Source: Undibacterium paludis (GTDB lineage: Bacteria > Pseudomonadota > Gammaproteobacteria > Burkholderiales > Burkholderiaceae_D). From it: a stretch of 64,000 nucleotides of DNA. The translations under genes were made by a program, and so were the position numbers. The stretch is taken from NCBI RefSeq assembly GCF_022568815.1, contig NZ_JAKZHX010000009.1, positions 124,001 to 188,000 on the forward strand, read 5' to 3'. This document shows positions 8,706 to 17,645 of the stretch, in pieces. Numbering within the stretch: position 1 is the first letter of the stretch; each line of letters opens with the position of its first letter. The notes beneath the pieces are model-generated. The model made no database searches. It saw only the letters and a list, made by a program, of their open reading frames with translations, and was not told the origin of the DNA.

Positions 8706-9167
8706 CTAACTCCGTTGCAGAAAATCTTTAACATTATCGGGCTGGAATACCGTCACCGTCGCATTTGCCAATACGGTCCTGGATGTACTGTCCTCAATAC
8801 GGCATTCAAACGCCCCCAGGCCATTGTCGCCCTGCATGGCGCGCAGCACATGGATATGCAATACGCTACCCAAGGCAAATAGCGGCACGCTGGCCTCATA
8901 ACGGCGCGAACCCAGCAAAAAACCTACTTTTACAGGCTCCCCCTTGATCGTTGCCAGGTAACCGGCATGTGCAGCAATCGCCTGAGCCATATACTCAATA
9001 CCGACCCAGGAACCAACTCCATTGGCATCGCAAAACAGTGTGCCGGATTCTATCCTCACCTCTGCACACAGAGTCTCGTCATCGACAGCAAGCAGGCGGT
9101 CAAGCAGCACCATCTCACCACTGTGTGGCACTACATCACGAACGGCTGGCAAATACATCTGACTCAT
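8706..9167 (-). CDS. apeP: 3-hydroxyacyl-ACP dehydratase of APE cluster (ApeP-like)
   Basis: A 153-residue single hot-dog-fold protein. The catalytic histidine is H15 in PHSGEM and the acidic partner is E58 in WVGIEYMAQA, the pattern of the ApeP-type dehydratases. It would remove water from the 3-hydroxyacyl chain to give the trans double bond. In described APE loci a second dehydratase, ApeI, works alongside; here that activity is fused to the ligase at 18719-20470. The start overlaps the stop of the upstream ketosynthase gene by 4 bp. Confidence 0.87.
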   Translation of the reverse strand: MSQMYLPAVRDVVPHSGEMVLLDRLLAVDDETLCAEVRIESGTLFCDANGVGSWVGIEYMAQAIAAHAGYLATIKGEPVKVGFLLGSRRYEASVPLFALGSVLHIHVLRAMQGDNGLGAFECRIEDSTSRTVLANATVTVFQPDNVKDFLQRS

Positions 9168-10357
9168 ATCGCCCTCCCCAATACCAGGCTTGCATTCGAA
9201 CCACCAAAGGCAAAGGAATTACTTAGCGCCCATTGCAAGGGGCGGCCCAGTTGCTGCTTTTTACTGACGGTGACCAGGTCTGGCAATTGTTCATCCCTGA
9301 CCTGGTCCCACAAATGTGGCGGCAGCTTGCCCAGCGGGTTGTCATCCTGCATGGCAAGCCAGCACAGGGCAGCCTCTATGGCCGCTGCGGCACCCAGGGC
9401 ATGACCGGTAAAGGGTTTGGTCGAACTGACAGCCACGGATGCGCCAAACATATCGCGTATCACGCGGGATTCCATCGCATCATTTTGTACAGTGGCTGTG
9501 CCATGCATATTGATGTAGTCGATTTCTGCGGCAGAAATACCTGCTCGCTGCAAGGCCTGTGCAATAGCCAGTCTGGCGCCGCCGCCAGCGGGATCAGGCG
9601 CTGACATATGGTGTCCGTCAGAGGCCTCCCCCCAGCCGCACAAAGCCACGGAGCCTGGCTGTTCCGGCTCTGCGCTCATGACAAATAAAGCGGCTCCCTC
9701 GCCAATATTGATACCATTGCGATTGGCGCTGAGCGGATTGCAAACGGTGCTGCTGACAGATTCCAGGGCCGAAAAACCGGCAATGGTAAATGCACACAGA
9801 CTATCTACGCCACCTGTCAACACCACATCACACAAGCCCATCCTGATCAGGCGGGCCGCACTTGCCATGGCTTTGGCACTGGAAGAGCAGGCGCTGGAAT
9901 GCACATAGGCGGGGCCGGTAATGCCCAATTCATGCGCCAGCATGTCCGCTGGCGAACACATTTCCTGCTGCGCATAGTGAAAGCTTGCCGGCAATGCCCC
10001 ATGCTGCCGCAGATGTTGCAGCGCATTTTCTGTACTGGCAATACCTGAAGTACTGGTGCCCACCACAATACCGACACGGTCTGCACCAAAACGGGCAATG
10101 GCCTCTACCAATGCTGGCCGAATCTGTTCCAGTGCAGCCAGGGCAAGCTGGTTATTACGACTGCGCATGGTCAGCGGCAAATGCGCCACGCCTGGCAAGT
10201 CGGTCCGGACCTGGCCGACAGGCAATACCTTGCCCGGGGACCATGCATCTGTCTCCAGCAAGCCACTCTGCGCTTCATTGAGCAAGCGTCGACTGACGTC
10301 ATGCCGATTATCACCCAGGGCGCATACAATACCGCAGTGATTTAAAAACATTCTCAT
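9164..10357 (-). CDS. apeO: Beta-ketoacyl-ACP synthase of APE cluster (ApeO-like)
   Basis: A 397-residue condensing enzyme with a complete triad: C157 (SSACSSSA), H285 (NMHGTATV) and H319 (FTGHALG). In the studied APE system ApeO is the elongating ketosynthase and pairs with the cysteine-less ApeC, like a type II PKS KS-CLF pair; both partners are present here. It overlaps the apeP start by 4 bp and begins 9 bp after the lipoprotein gene stop. Assignment to ApeO rather than ApeR rests on gene order. Confidence 0.88.
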   Translation of the reverse strand: MRMFLNHCGIVCALGDNRHDVSRRLLNEAQSGLLETDAWSPGKVLPVGQVRTDLPGVAHLPLTMRSRNNQLALAALEQIRPALVEAIARFGADRVGIVVGTSTSGIASTENALQHLRQHGALPASFHYAQQEMCSPADMLAHELGITGPAYVHSSACSSSAKAMASAARLIRMGLCDVVLTGGVDSLCAFTIAGFSALESVSSTVCNPLSANRNGINIGEGAALFVMSAEPEQPGSVALCGWGEASDGHHMSAPDPAGGGARLAIAQALQRAGISAAEIDYINMHGTATVQNDAMESRVIRDMFGASVAVSSTKPFTGHALGAAAAIEAALCWLAMQDDNPLGKLPPHLWDQVRDEQLPDLVTVSKKQQLGRPLQWALSNSFAFGGSNASLVLGRAI

Positions 10358-10366
10358 AAAAATACT

Positions 10367-10918
10367 TCAAGGTGCTGACTGTATGGTCAGTCGGTAGCTA
10401 TAACGCAAATTATTCAAAGTGACTGTGCCACTCCAGCGTGGCAAGCCAGTGTAATCGATGGTGGTGATCAGGTCGTCATTCAGATAGAGCTTTCTGTGCA
10501 GCCCCTGTTCTTCTATGCGCCAACCTGCGGGCAGGGCTGCAGCAATGGCTTCTAGCGGCCACAGACACAATTGCATGTCTTCCAGTACGTCTTCGGCCCT
10601 GACTTGTGCCGGCAACATCACATGCCGCCATGATTTCAGTTGCTGCCCATCATAACTGAGACTCAATACACGCTGCCCAAAAGCCAGTCCAACCAGTTCC
10701 AGGTGGTCTGGTTCAACTTCCAGTGCGGCATCAAGTTCGTCTATCTTGCCATTTCTTTCCACTTTCAGATGCTGTTGTACATTGAATGAGCCACCCAGTG
10801 CAGCCGGTGCCAGCATCAGGCCCAGCCTGGCCTGCGGCGGCGTTTTCTGTGAACTGGCGCAAGCACCCAGCGTTGCCAGCAGCACGGCAAGCAATATGAA
10901 TTTAGTTGGTTTTAGCAT
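10367..10918 (-). CDS. apeN: DUF3261-type outer-membrane lipoprotein (ApeN-like)
   Basis: A 183-residue lipoprotein with signal MLKPTKFILLAVLLATLGAC, lipobox cysteine at residue 20. The mature part resembles DUF3261 proteins, which accompany LolA-like and MMPL proteins in aryl polyene and flexirubin loci and are thought to help place the pigment in the outer membrane. I chose the ATG at 10918 because it sits directly before the signal peptide; an ATG at 10963 would add 15 unlikely residues. The chosen start overlaps the exporter gene end by 17 bp. Confidence 0.8.
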   Translation of the reverse strand: MLKPTKFILLAVLLATLGACASSQKTPPQARLGLMLAPAALGGSFNVQQHLKVERNGKIDELDAALEVEPDHLELVGLAFGQRVLSLSYDGQQLKSWRHVMLPAQVRAEDVLEDMQLCLWPLEAIAAALPAGWRIEEQGLHRKLYLNDDLITTIDYTGLPRWSGTVTLNNLRYSYRLTIQSAP

Positions 10919-13301
10919 AATCGGTTTGCGAATCCACTTCTGAACTGGTAAAACAGGGAACAATCAGCCAGACCATCGCAATGCCGATCAGCATGGTCAG
11001 ACCAAAAGCCCGCAAAGCCGGCGTATTACTGAGCCCCAGCAGACCAAATGAGAGTATGGTATTCGCAGCGGACAAGCCGACTGCCAGCCAGGGTGTGGCA
11101 TTGCGCCGGTCAGGATGTTCCTGCATGAAGATACCGTAATCCACGCCAACACCAAGCAAGAGCATCAGGGCCAGTACATGAAACAATTGCAGGCTTTGCC
11201 CGGCCAGTCCCAGCAAACCCAGGGTAGCCATGCTGGCTGTCAGTGTCGGCAGCAATACCCGCCACGCATGGCGGCGATAACGTGGCAGCAGCAAGGCAAA
11301 CACCAGCAGATAGGCAGCGCCCAGCACCCAGCCCATATAGGCACGATAGCGACCCAATACGCTGGAAATTTCGCTGACCTTGTCAACCCATTGCACACCT
11401 TGCAAACCCTCACTGGCCTGCGCCAGGCGCTGCAAGCCATTGTTGGCATAATTGAGTCCGCGCAAGGCAACGATGCTGGCATGCTCAGTACCTATTTGCC
11501 CAAGCCATAAGTGCCGCCATGGATCACCGGCTGATGTTTGCAGGAAGGCATTCACCGTCATGCGACTATCCAGACCCAGCAAGTGCTGGCGTATCTTCGC
11601 AGCCCATGCTGGATCTTCATCAAGCTTGCCAGCCAGCAGTGACAGGGCCGTCCCCTCGGACAAGAGCTTTTCATCAATCAGTTTCCTGCGCTCAGCCACG
11701 GTCTGTGCTGACGGTATCCAGTTGGACAAAGCCTGGTAACCGCTAATGGTGTGGTCGGCAATAAAACCGTCGAGCTTGTGCTTCAGGGCTTCTTCTCTTT
11801 GCAATACAATTTCTGCACTAGGCCCGCGCACTAGAAAGTATTGTACCGGCGTAGGAGCATCCAGCAATTTACCCAGCTTGATCTGATCATTGACCAGGTG
11901 CTTGGGCGGTGTTTGCAACAGACGTATGTCGTCATTGACACCAAGACGTGAAACACCTGCACCAACCAGTACGGTGAATACGAGAATGATGAGCAGACCC
12001 TGGCGATTGAGGAGCAAACGTGGCCAGTGCAGCAAAACAGAGCCATATGCAGACACCAACCGGCCGCTTCGCAAACTACCGGCACTGATCAACTGCGGGA
12101 ACCAGCAAATCACTGTGCACCAGGCGAACAACAGACCCAGTGCCGAAAATGCCGCCATATGACGCAAGCCCGGGAAAGGTGTCAGGCCCAGCCCCAGATA
12201 ACCGATTACGGCTGCCAGCAAGGTCAGACTCAAACCAGGCAAGAGCCGTTTGAGCAATTGGTGGGAGTCCAGGCTCTTGTCTGCACTGAGGCGATTACAC
12301 AGGAAATAGATGCCATAATCCTGTGCCACACCGATCAGACTGGCGCCAAACACCAGGGTCAATAAGTGGATGTCGCCAAACAACAAGTAACAGACGGATA
12401 CGGCACCAAGAAAACCTATGCCTATGGACAAGAGTATGAGGGTGATTGGTTTGAGGGAGTGAAAACTCAGCCACATCAGCAAGATGATACCTATCAGCGA
12501 GCCAACACCGATGGTGGAAACTTCAGAGTTGGCCTGCTGCCCGGCTGCTGCCGCATGCAAAATGACACCGGCACGGATGATCTCGACTGATGGGCTGACC
12601 TGCCTTGCCGCGGCACCGGCCCGTTCCAGCAGAGGCAAGACGGCTTCTTGCGCACTCAATGAAAACGCCGGAGGGACCAGGCCAAGCGGCAGCAAGACAT
12701 ATTGACGCTCTGCATTTGACACGAATAACTTGCCGTCGCGCGGGCGCACCGGTGTTTCTTGCGCCCTTTCCTGTACCCAGGTACTGAACAGGCCGAATGG
12801 GTCATCCTGAAACGATCCAAGCTTGGGGCCGGAAAATGCACTATACATTTTTGCCAGGGCGATATCTGTCCAGTATTGCGGTGCTTCTGTACGCAATTGC
12901 TGCTCTTGCTGGCGACTCAGCAAACCCAGGCTCTGTTTCTGGAAAGTGCTCAGCCAGTCATTCTGCGCCTGATCACTGACACTGGTCAGTTTGAGCAAAT
13001 CAGGACGCGTGACCAAAATTTTTTGATACGCATCTGCGGCACGCACTGCCTGCTCCCAGTCAGTGGCGCCAACAAGTACAACCACTCTTTGCTGCGCACT
13101 ATCAACCATGTGCGCAAACGACTGTTGCAGGACAGGGTCACGCTCTTGTACCGGTAACAAGGCAAGAATGTCGGTGTTAGGCGTAATACGCTTGCCAAGC
13201 CACAAATAGGCATTATGCGCAAGCAGCAAGCATACGACCAATGCCCAGACAATAGCCAGGGCACGCGGTATGACGCTTTGCTTATTAATTTTTTCGCTCA
13301 T
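10902..13301 (-). CDS. apeM: MMPL-family exporter of APE cluster (ApeM-like)
   Basis: A 799-residue RND-superfamily (MMPL) inner-membrane protein. An N-terminal membrane helix (about residues 12-32), a large periplasmic loop, then a block of helices (about 255-415), a second loop and a final helix block (about 640-790) give the usual two-repeat, roughly 12-helix plan. In APE and flexirubin loci this protein is the presumed transporter of the lipid-linked pigment across the periplasm. It is followed by the DUF3261 lipoprotein gene with overlap and preceded by the lolA-like gene 30 bp upstream. Confidence 0.87.
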   Translation of the reverse strand: MSEKINKQSVIPRALAIVWALVVCLLLAHNAYLWLGKRITPNTDILALLPVQERDPVLQQSFAHMVDSAQQRVVVLVGATDWEQAVRAADAYQKILVTRPDLLKLTSVSDQAQNDWLSTFQKQSLGLLSRQQEQQLRTEAPQYWTDIALAKMYSAFSGPKLGSFQDDPFGLFSTWVQERAQETPVRPRDGKLFVSNAERQYVLLPLGLVPPAFSLSAQEAVLPLLERAGAAARQVSPSVEIIRAGVILHAAAAGQQANSEVSTIGVGSLIGIILLMWLSFHSLKPITLILLSIGIGFLGAVSVCYLLFGDIHLLTLVFGASLIGVAQDYGIYFLCNRLSADKSLDSHQLLKRLLPGLSLTLLAAVIGYLGLGLTPFPGLRHMAAFSALGLLFAWCTVICWFPQLISAGSLRSGRLVSAYGSVLLHWPRLLLNRQGLLIILVFTVLVGAGVSRLGVNDDIRLLQTPPKHLVNDQIKLGKLLDAPTPVQYFLVRGPSAEIVLQREEALKHKLDGFIADHTISGYQALSNWIPSAQTVAERRKLIDEKLLSEGTALSLLAGKLDEDPAWAAKIRQHLLGLDSRMTVNAFLQTSAGDPWRHLWLGQIGTEHASIVALRGLNYANNGLQRLAQASEGLQGVQWVDKVSEISSVLGRYRAYMGWVLGAAYLLVFALLLPRYRRHAWRVLLPTLTASMATLGLLGLAGQSLQLFHVLALMLLLGVGVDYGIFMQEHPDRRNATPWLAVGLSAANTILSFGLLGLSNTPALRAFGLTMLIGIAMVWLIVPCFTSSEVDSQTDYAKTN

Positions 13302-13331
13302 GCAATCTTTTTTGATCAGCTCAGTATCAGA

Positions 13332-13946
13332 TCAGAACAGAGCCAGTTCTTCGGCTGTGATCGCTGTTTCACCAGTTTTAATGTCAGAAAAAATGATCGC
13401 TGTCGTATCGCCGCTGGCTTCATTGATATGTATGTTTTTTACATAGGCTGCGCCATCCAGTGAAATGGCGCCTATAGCCTTGGCCAGGGCCGGCTCACGC
13501 GCTTTCAGCGCCACTTTCCAGCTGTTGGCATCGGCATTGCCGTCTACTTCAAACAGGCTTTCGAGCTTGCCCAGATCACCTGACAACAGGGAGAACAGTA
13601 CACTGTTAATCATGCGCACGGTTGGTTCTTTTTGCGCATCCAGGCGCATGGCCACGCGGTCACCCTGCATATGCACGATTTCATCACGGGTCAGGCGCAA
13701 GGTATTCGGGAAAGGTTGCAAGGTGCGCCACATGACACCCTTGCCATTGAGCACACAAAAGCGACCATTCGACGCCAGTGGCTTCTTCATGCCCTGCAAT
13801 TGCTTGGTTTGATCAAAGCGACCGCAGAGTATGGCGGGTTTGGCCAGCATGGCCTGGATTTTTGCTACAGGCGAGTTAGCCGCATAGCCAGTCACAGAAA
13901 CCACAAGCAGGTTCAGGGACAACAGGCAGGTCAGAAAACGTTTCAT
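13332..13946 (-). CDS. apeL: LolA-like periplasmic carrier (ApeL-like)
   Basis: A 204-residue protein with signal peptide (MKRFLTCLLSLNLLVVSVTGYA) and a LolA/LppM-type fold: CGRFDQTKQLQGMKKPLASNG is the typical FxQxKxLxxLxKPLxSxG pattern of the outer-membrane lipoprotein carrier related family. It probably shuttles a hydrophobic product between inner and outer membrane together with the MMPL protein and the DUF3261 lipoprotein. I chose the ATG at 13946, which overlaps the thioesterase stop by 4 bp and starts the signal peptide; an upstream ATG at 13997 lies inside the thioesterase gene. Confidence 0.82.
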   Translation of the reverse strand: MKRFLTCLLSLNLLVVSVTGYAANSPVAKIQAMLAKPAILCGRFDQTKQLQGMKKPLASNGRFCVLNGKGVMWRTLQPFPNTLRLTRDEIVHMQGDRVAMRLDAQKEPTVRMINSVLFSLLSGDLGKLESLFEVDGNADANSWKVALKAREPALAKAIGAISLDGAAYVKNIHINEASGDTTAIIFSDIKTGETAITAEELALF

Positions 13947-14377
13947 GGTGCGGCGACTCCTAATTTTTCGAACAACACCTGTGGCGAGACGAAGCACATT
14001 TCACCACTGGCAATTTCCACGGCAACCTGGGTAGTGCTGGCGCGATTGAGACGTTTGCCGCTAGCGGCATCGCTGATCAGGTAATCGATTTTGAGACGAT
14101 TTTCCCACTCAACAATTTCTGCACGCAGCTTCAAACGCTGCCCAAAACTGGCTGGCGCAATATAACGCAACTGCATGTCGATGACCGGCCAGGCATAGCC
14201 AGATTCTTTCATCTGCACATAGTTGTAAGCAATCTGGTCCAGCAAGGCGCAACGCGCCACCTCCAGGTATTTGACATAGTTGCCATGCCAGACGATTTCC
14301 ATCGGGTCCAGGTCGAAGAACTGTACCTGCATGTCGACTTCGGCAAACCAGCGGCCCGGGCTTTTTGCTTTACGCAT
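13943..14377 (-). CDS. apeK: 4HBT-type acyl thioesterase (ApeK-like)
   Basis: A 144-residue hot-dog thioesterase. The segment FFDLDPMEIVWHGNYVKYLE matches the 4-hydroxybenzoyl-CoA thioesterase/YbgC active-site pattern with D24 and H31-G32-N33. It may release the finished chain, or misloaded chains, from the ACP. Its start overlaps the ammonia-lyase gene end by 8 bp and its stop overlaps the lolA-like start by 4 bp. Presence of such a thioesterase next to LolA and MMPL genes is characteristic of APE clusters. Confidence 0.85.
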   Translation of the reverse strand: MRKAKSPGRWFAEVDMQVQFFDLDPMEIVWHGNYVKYLEVARCALLDQIAYNYVQMKESGYAWPVIDMQLRYIAPASFGQRLKLRAEIVEWENRLKIDYLISDAASGKRLNRASTTQVAVEIASGEMCFVSPQVLFEKLGVAAP

Positions 14378-15926
14378 AGAGATTCCAATGTTGTTGATGT
14401 ATCCGCTCCAGCAGTAACCGCAAGTCTGGTTCCAGGCGCCGGTCTTCCTGTACTGGAGGGATGTCCGTCCCCAGTGTCTCCAGCATATCCATCAAAGCTG
14501 GCGTCAACGTCAGTTCAGGATTTTGTTGTACACGCAACCATACCCCCTGACGCACCGTGATAAGCAGTGCGGCAACCACTTGTTCAGTCAACTCCAGCAC
14601 ACGCAGGCAATCACGGGCGGCTATCGTGCCCATGCTCACCTTGTCCTGGTTATGACATTCAGTGGAACGTGAAAAAACCGAAGCGGGCATGGTCAGTTTC
14701 AATGCCTCCGCGGTCCATGCTGAAGCACTGATCTGTAAAGCCTTGAGACCATGATTGATGGCTGCTCGCGGCCCTTGCATGCCCGATAAGTTAGCCGGCA
14801 GGCCATGGTTGTAACGACTATCGACCAGCAAAGCCATTTGCCTGTCCAGCAGATCGGCCAGATTGGCGACAGCGTTCTTCATGCCATCCATGGCAAAGGC
14901 AATGTGCCCGCCATAGAAATGGCCTCCATGCAACACACGCTCATTCTCTGCATCGATAATCGGATTATCATTGGCGCTGTTCAGTTCGTTTTCTATCGCC
15001 TGCCGGAAAAATGGCAAAGCGTCTGCCAATACGCCTATCACATGCGGTGCGCAACGTATCGAATACCTGTCTTGCAGGCGTTTGCCATTGCGCTCGGCAA
15101 CACCTGCGGGCAAATCCTGGCGCAACCAGGCAGCAACAGTTTGCATGCCGGCATGCGGTTTCACTGAAAACAGCATTTCATCAAAGTGATGCGCATTACC
15201 ATCAAGTGCAACCGAAGCCATGGCAGTAATCCGCGTACACAGTTTAACCAGGTAATCGGCTCTGTCATAAGCCAGGCAAGCCAGGGCCGTCATGACGGCC
15301 GTGCCATTCATGATGGCCAAACCTTCTTTGGGGCGTAACTTCAAGGGCTTGATACCAGCCTCTTGCAATGCCTGCGCAGCAGGTATCTGCACGCCATCAC
15401 GCAAGACTTCACGTTCACCGCACATGACGGCAGCCAGATACGACAAGGGGGTAAGGTCCCCACTGGCCCCGACCGAACCTTCCGAGGGAATCAGCGGTAG
15501 CAGACCGGCATCAAGCAAACGGCCTATCTGTTCCAGCAGCTCCACACTGACGCCCGAAAACCCTTTGGACAGTGAAGCCAGCCGCACTGCCAGTACGGCA
15601 CGGGTCTGGGCCGGGCTCAGGTATGCACCAAGACCACAGCCATGATAAGTGTACAGGTGATGTGGCAGCTCTTCCACCAGATCAGCCGGAACCGTCACGG
15701 TGCAGGAATCACCATAACCGGTAGTCACACCATAAATAGTACCGTCCTCGCGCAGCAGACGATCGAGAAAGTCAGCCCCACGGGCGATAAGGGCGCGAAA
15801 CGCCGGGTCATCTGACAGTTTTGCCGTGGCTCTTTCATGGGCAATATCAATGATATCTTCTATGCTGAGCCTGGCGCGGTCGAACTGCACGCTGCGCTGC
15901 CCGGGTTTCTGATCAAGGTGTTGCAT
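14370..15926 (-). CDS. Aromatic amino acid ammonia-lyase (tyrosine/histidine lyase family)
   Basis: A 518-residue MIO-type lyase. The MIO-forming triad Ala-Ser-Gly is at 154-156 (GSVGASGDLTPLS), the catalytic tyrosine is in YGVTTGYG (Y65), and NSANDNPI and the QDKVSMG segment are present. At the substrate-selectivity position it reads His90-Leu91, as in the Rhodobacter tyrosine ammonia-lyase, rather than Ser-His (histidine lyase) or Phe-Leu (phenylalanine lyase); this suggests tyrosine to 4-coumarate, by inference. The ATG at 15926 gives the standard family length and overlaps the acyltransferase stop by 14 bp; the longer frame to 16181 adds an unrelated 85 residues. It sits between acyltransferase and thioesterase in the pigment operon, so it probably supplies the aromatic starter. 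Confidence 0.88.
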   Translation of the reverse strand: MQHLDQKPGQRSVQFDRARLSIEDIIDIAHERATAKLSDDPAFRALIARGADFLDRLLREDGTIYGVTTGYGDSCTVTVPADLVEELPHHLYTYHGCGLGAYLSPAQTRAVLAVRLASLSKGFSGVSVELLEQIGRLLDAGLLPLIPSEGSVGASGDLTPLSYLAAVMCGEREVLRDGVQIPAAQALQEAGIKPLKLRPKEGLAIMNGTAVMTALACLAYDRADYLVKLCTRITAMASVALDGNAHHFDEMLFSVKPHAGMQTVAAWLRQDLPAGVAERNGKRLQDRYSIRCAPHVIGVLADALPFFRQAIENELNSANDNPIIDAENERVLHGGHFYGGHIAFAMDGMKNAVANLADLLDRQMALLVDSRYNHGLPANLSGMQGPRAAINHGLKALQISASAWTAEALKLTMPASVFSRSTECHNQDKVSMGTIAARDCLRVLELTEQVVAALLITVRQGVWLRVQQNPELTLTPALMDMLETLGTDIPPVQEDRRLEPDLRLLLERIHQQHWNLYA

Positions 15927-16896
15927 CAGTTTCTTCCAAATAGGGTAAATGCCAAAAATCGTAAAAATTAAACCATTGCAACGGGGCACGTACTGTGTAA
16001 TGTTCAAGGCGCGCCGCATACTCTGCCACCAGCGCCTGTAAGGCCTGGTCGCGTTCACGTCGTGGTAATCTGACGGATTCGCGCAACATTTCAAAACAGA
16101 CTTGTGGCCTGCCATCCATCTGCAAGGAAAACAATAAATACACCGGGCATTGCAAGATACCCGCCATGACAAAAGGGCCAACAGGGAACGCCGCCTTTTG
16201 CCCTAGAAAATTGGCGTAAGCCACGCGTGGCTGTACTGCTACCGGGATACGATCACCGGCTATCACGACAAAACCACCGGCCTCAATTCTTTCTGCCAGC
16301 AGCATCGCTGTAGCAGGCGTCATTTCTGTTACCTGCAGCAAGTTCATCTGACTGCCAGGATCGAGTTGTGCCAGCATGCGATTGAAAGCCTGCGCATGTT
16401 TGGTATGGACCAATATCGTCAACTTTACTTCCGGATAGCGGCGCGACAAGACACGACACATTTCCAGGTTACCCAAATGAGAACAGATCAGCAGCGCCCC
16501 TCGCCCTGTCTGCAATTGCCCATGCATTTGCTGCTGTCCAGAATACTCAACCTTGCTGGCATCAAACAAGCCTCCCCACAACAACATCTTGTCGAGGATA
16601 TTTTCGGCAAAAGCGGCAAAGTGCTTCATGACACCGGGCCAACCCAGACTGACCGGCGTATAGGCCTGCACACGCGCCAGATAATCGAGCGAAGCTTTCC
16701 TGGCTACTTTTTTTGTCAATACATACCAGGCCAGCACCGGGTACAAAAACAGGCGAAATGGCCAGCGCCCAAAAATGCGAAAAACCCAGAACAGCAGATG
16801 CATGCCGGCAACAAAACTGACTTCATTCAAGCTGGCCCAGTGCCAGCGATCATGATGATCATGGCGACCACTGCTGCCGTCTGCTTTGCTCATCAC
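15913..16896 (-). CDS. LpxL/HtrB-like acyltransferase of APE cluster
   Basis: A 327-residue lysophospholipid/lauroyl acyltransferase family protein. One or two membrane-associated hydrophobic segments lie at about 28-65; the catalytic HX4E motif is H140-E145 in SHLGNLEM, and IAGDRIPV near residue 210 matches the family's second block. A His-rich start (RHDHHDRWHW) precedes them. In APE and flexirubin loci such an enzyme attaches an acyl chain or the polyene to a lipid-like carrier. It is coupled to the glycosyltransferase gene by a 4-bp overlap. In enterobacterial APE loci a glycosyltransferase and an acyltransferase domain may occur in one protein, so this pair may be the split form. Confidence 0.84.
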   Translation of the reverse strand: MMSKADGSSGRHDHHDRWHWASLNEVSFVAGMHLLFWVFRIFGRWPFRLFLYPVLAWYVLTKKVARKASLDYLARVQAYTPVSLGWPGVMKHFAAFAENILDKMLLWGGLFDASKVEYSGQQQMHGQLQTGRGALLICSHLGNLEMCRVLSRRYPEVKLTILVHTKHAQAFNRMLAQLDPGSQMNLLQVTEMTPATAMLLAERIEAGGFVVIAGDRIPVAVQPRVAYANFLGQKAAFPVGPFVMAGILQCPVYLLFSLQMDGRPQVCFEMLRESVRLPRRERDQALQALVAEYAARLEHYTVRAPLQWFNFYDFWHLPYLEETDATP

Positions 16897-17642
16897 TTAC
16901 CCGCTCCACGCCAGTGACGCGCCAATAGACCTGGCATGCGTATCAACATGCCGAAAAAAAGTTTGGTGTGCATCAGGCTGATCAGTGCATTGTCACGCCA
17001 CACACGGAAATGAGAGACACCGTCAACCGGATAACCAACACGGGTAGGGACATTCACAACTGCCAGCCCAGCCCAATACAACCTGACCAGTATATCGGTA
17101 TCGAAATTCATACGACGGCCTATCGCCTGCCTGTTCATCAGTGCAATGACAGCAGCGACAGGATAAACCCTGAAACCGCACATGGAATCGCGTATGGCCA
17201 ATGACAAGGTATTGATCCACACCCAGACATGGGTCAGGTAGCGTGCATAAAGACGTAATGCGGGTACGCTTTCATCATAGACCGGATAACCTGCTATCAC
17301 TGCATCTGGCCTTGCCTGCGCCTGTGACAGGAATTGCGGAATGTCGGCAACACAATGCTGCCCGTCTGCATCTATCTGCAACAAATGCGTATAGCCAGCC
17401 TGCGCTGCCTGAACAAACCCTGTCAGAACCGCTGCCCCTTTACCCTGGTTCACTGCATGCCTGAACAGGCTGACACGCTGCGGGTTCGCTGTCGCCAGGC
17501 TGTCAAGCACCCTGGCACAGGTATCTGAACTACCGTCATCAACCAACAGGCAATCGACATCGTGGGCGAGCACTGCCTGCAACACGGCGGCAATCGCATG
17601 CTCATGGTTGTAGACAGGGATCATGACGCAGGGTTTGAACAC
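16893..17642 (-). CDS. Family 2 glycosyltransferase of APE cluster
   Basis: A 249-residue GT-A glycosyltransferase. The N-terminal MIPVYNHE nucleotide-sugar motif, LLVDDGSSD (33-40), NQGKGAAV and the metal-binding DAD (residues 91-93, QIDADGQH) are all typical of dolichyl-phosphate-sugar synthase-like GT2 proteins. A hydrophobic stretch near LRLYARYLTHVWVWINTLSL may dock it at the membrane. It probably adds a sugar or aminosugar to the polyene-lipid or its carrier; donor and acceptor are unknown. It starts 3 bp after the methyltransferase stop and overlaps the acyltransferase start. Confidence 0.86.
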   Translation of the reverse strand: MFKPCVMIPVYNHEHAIAAVLQAVLAHDVDCLLVDDGSSDTCARVLDSLATANPQRVSLFRHAVNQGKGAAVLTGFVQAAQAGYTHLLQIDADGQHCVADIPQFLSQAQARPDAVIAGYPVYDESVPALRLYARYLTHVWVWINTLSLAIRDSMCGFRVYPVAAVIALMNRQAIGRRMNFDTDILVRLYWAGLAVVNVPTRVGYPVDGVSHFRVWRDNALISLMHTKLFFGMLIRMPGLLARHWRGAGK

Positions 17643-17645
17643 GTG

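Noticed and set aside
15927..16181. 85-residue N-terminal extension of the ammonia-lyase frame
   Set aside because: It lies inside the acyltransferase gene in another frame, and lyases of this family have the length given by the ATG at 15926.
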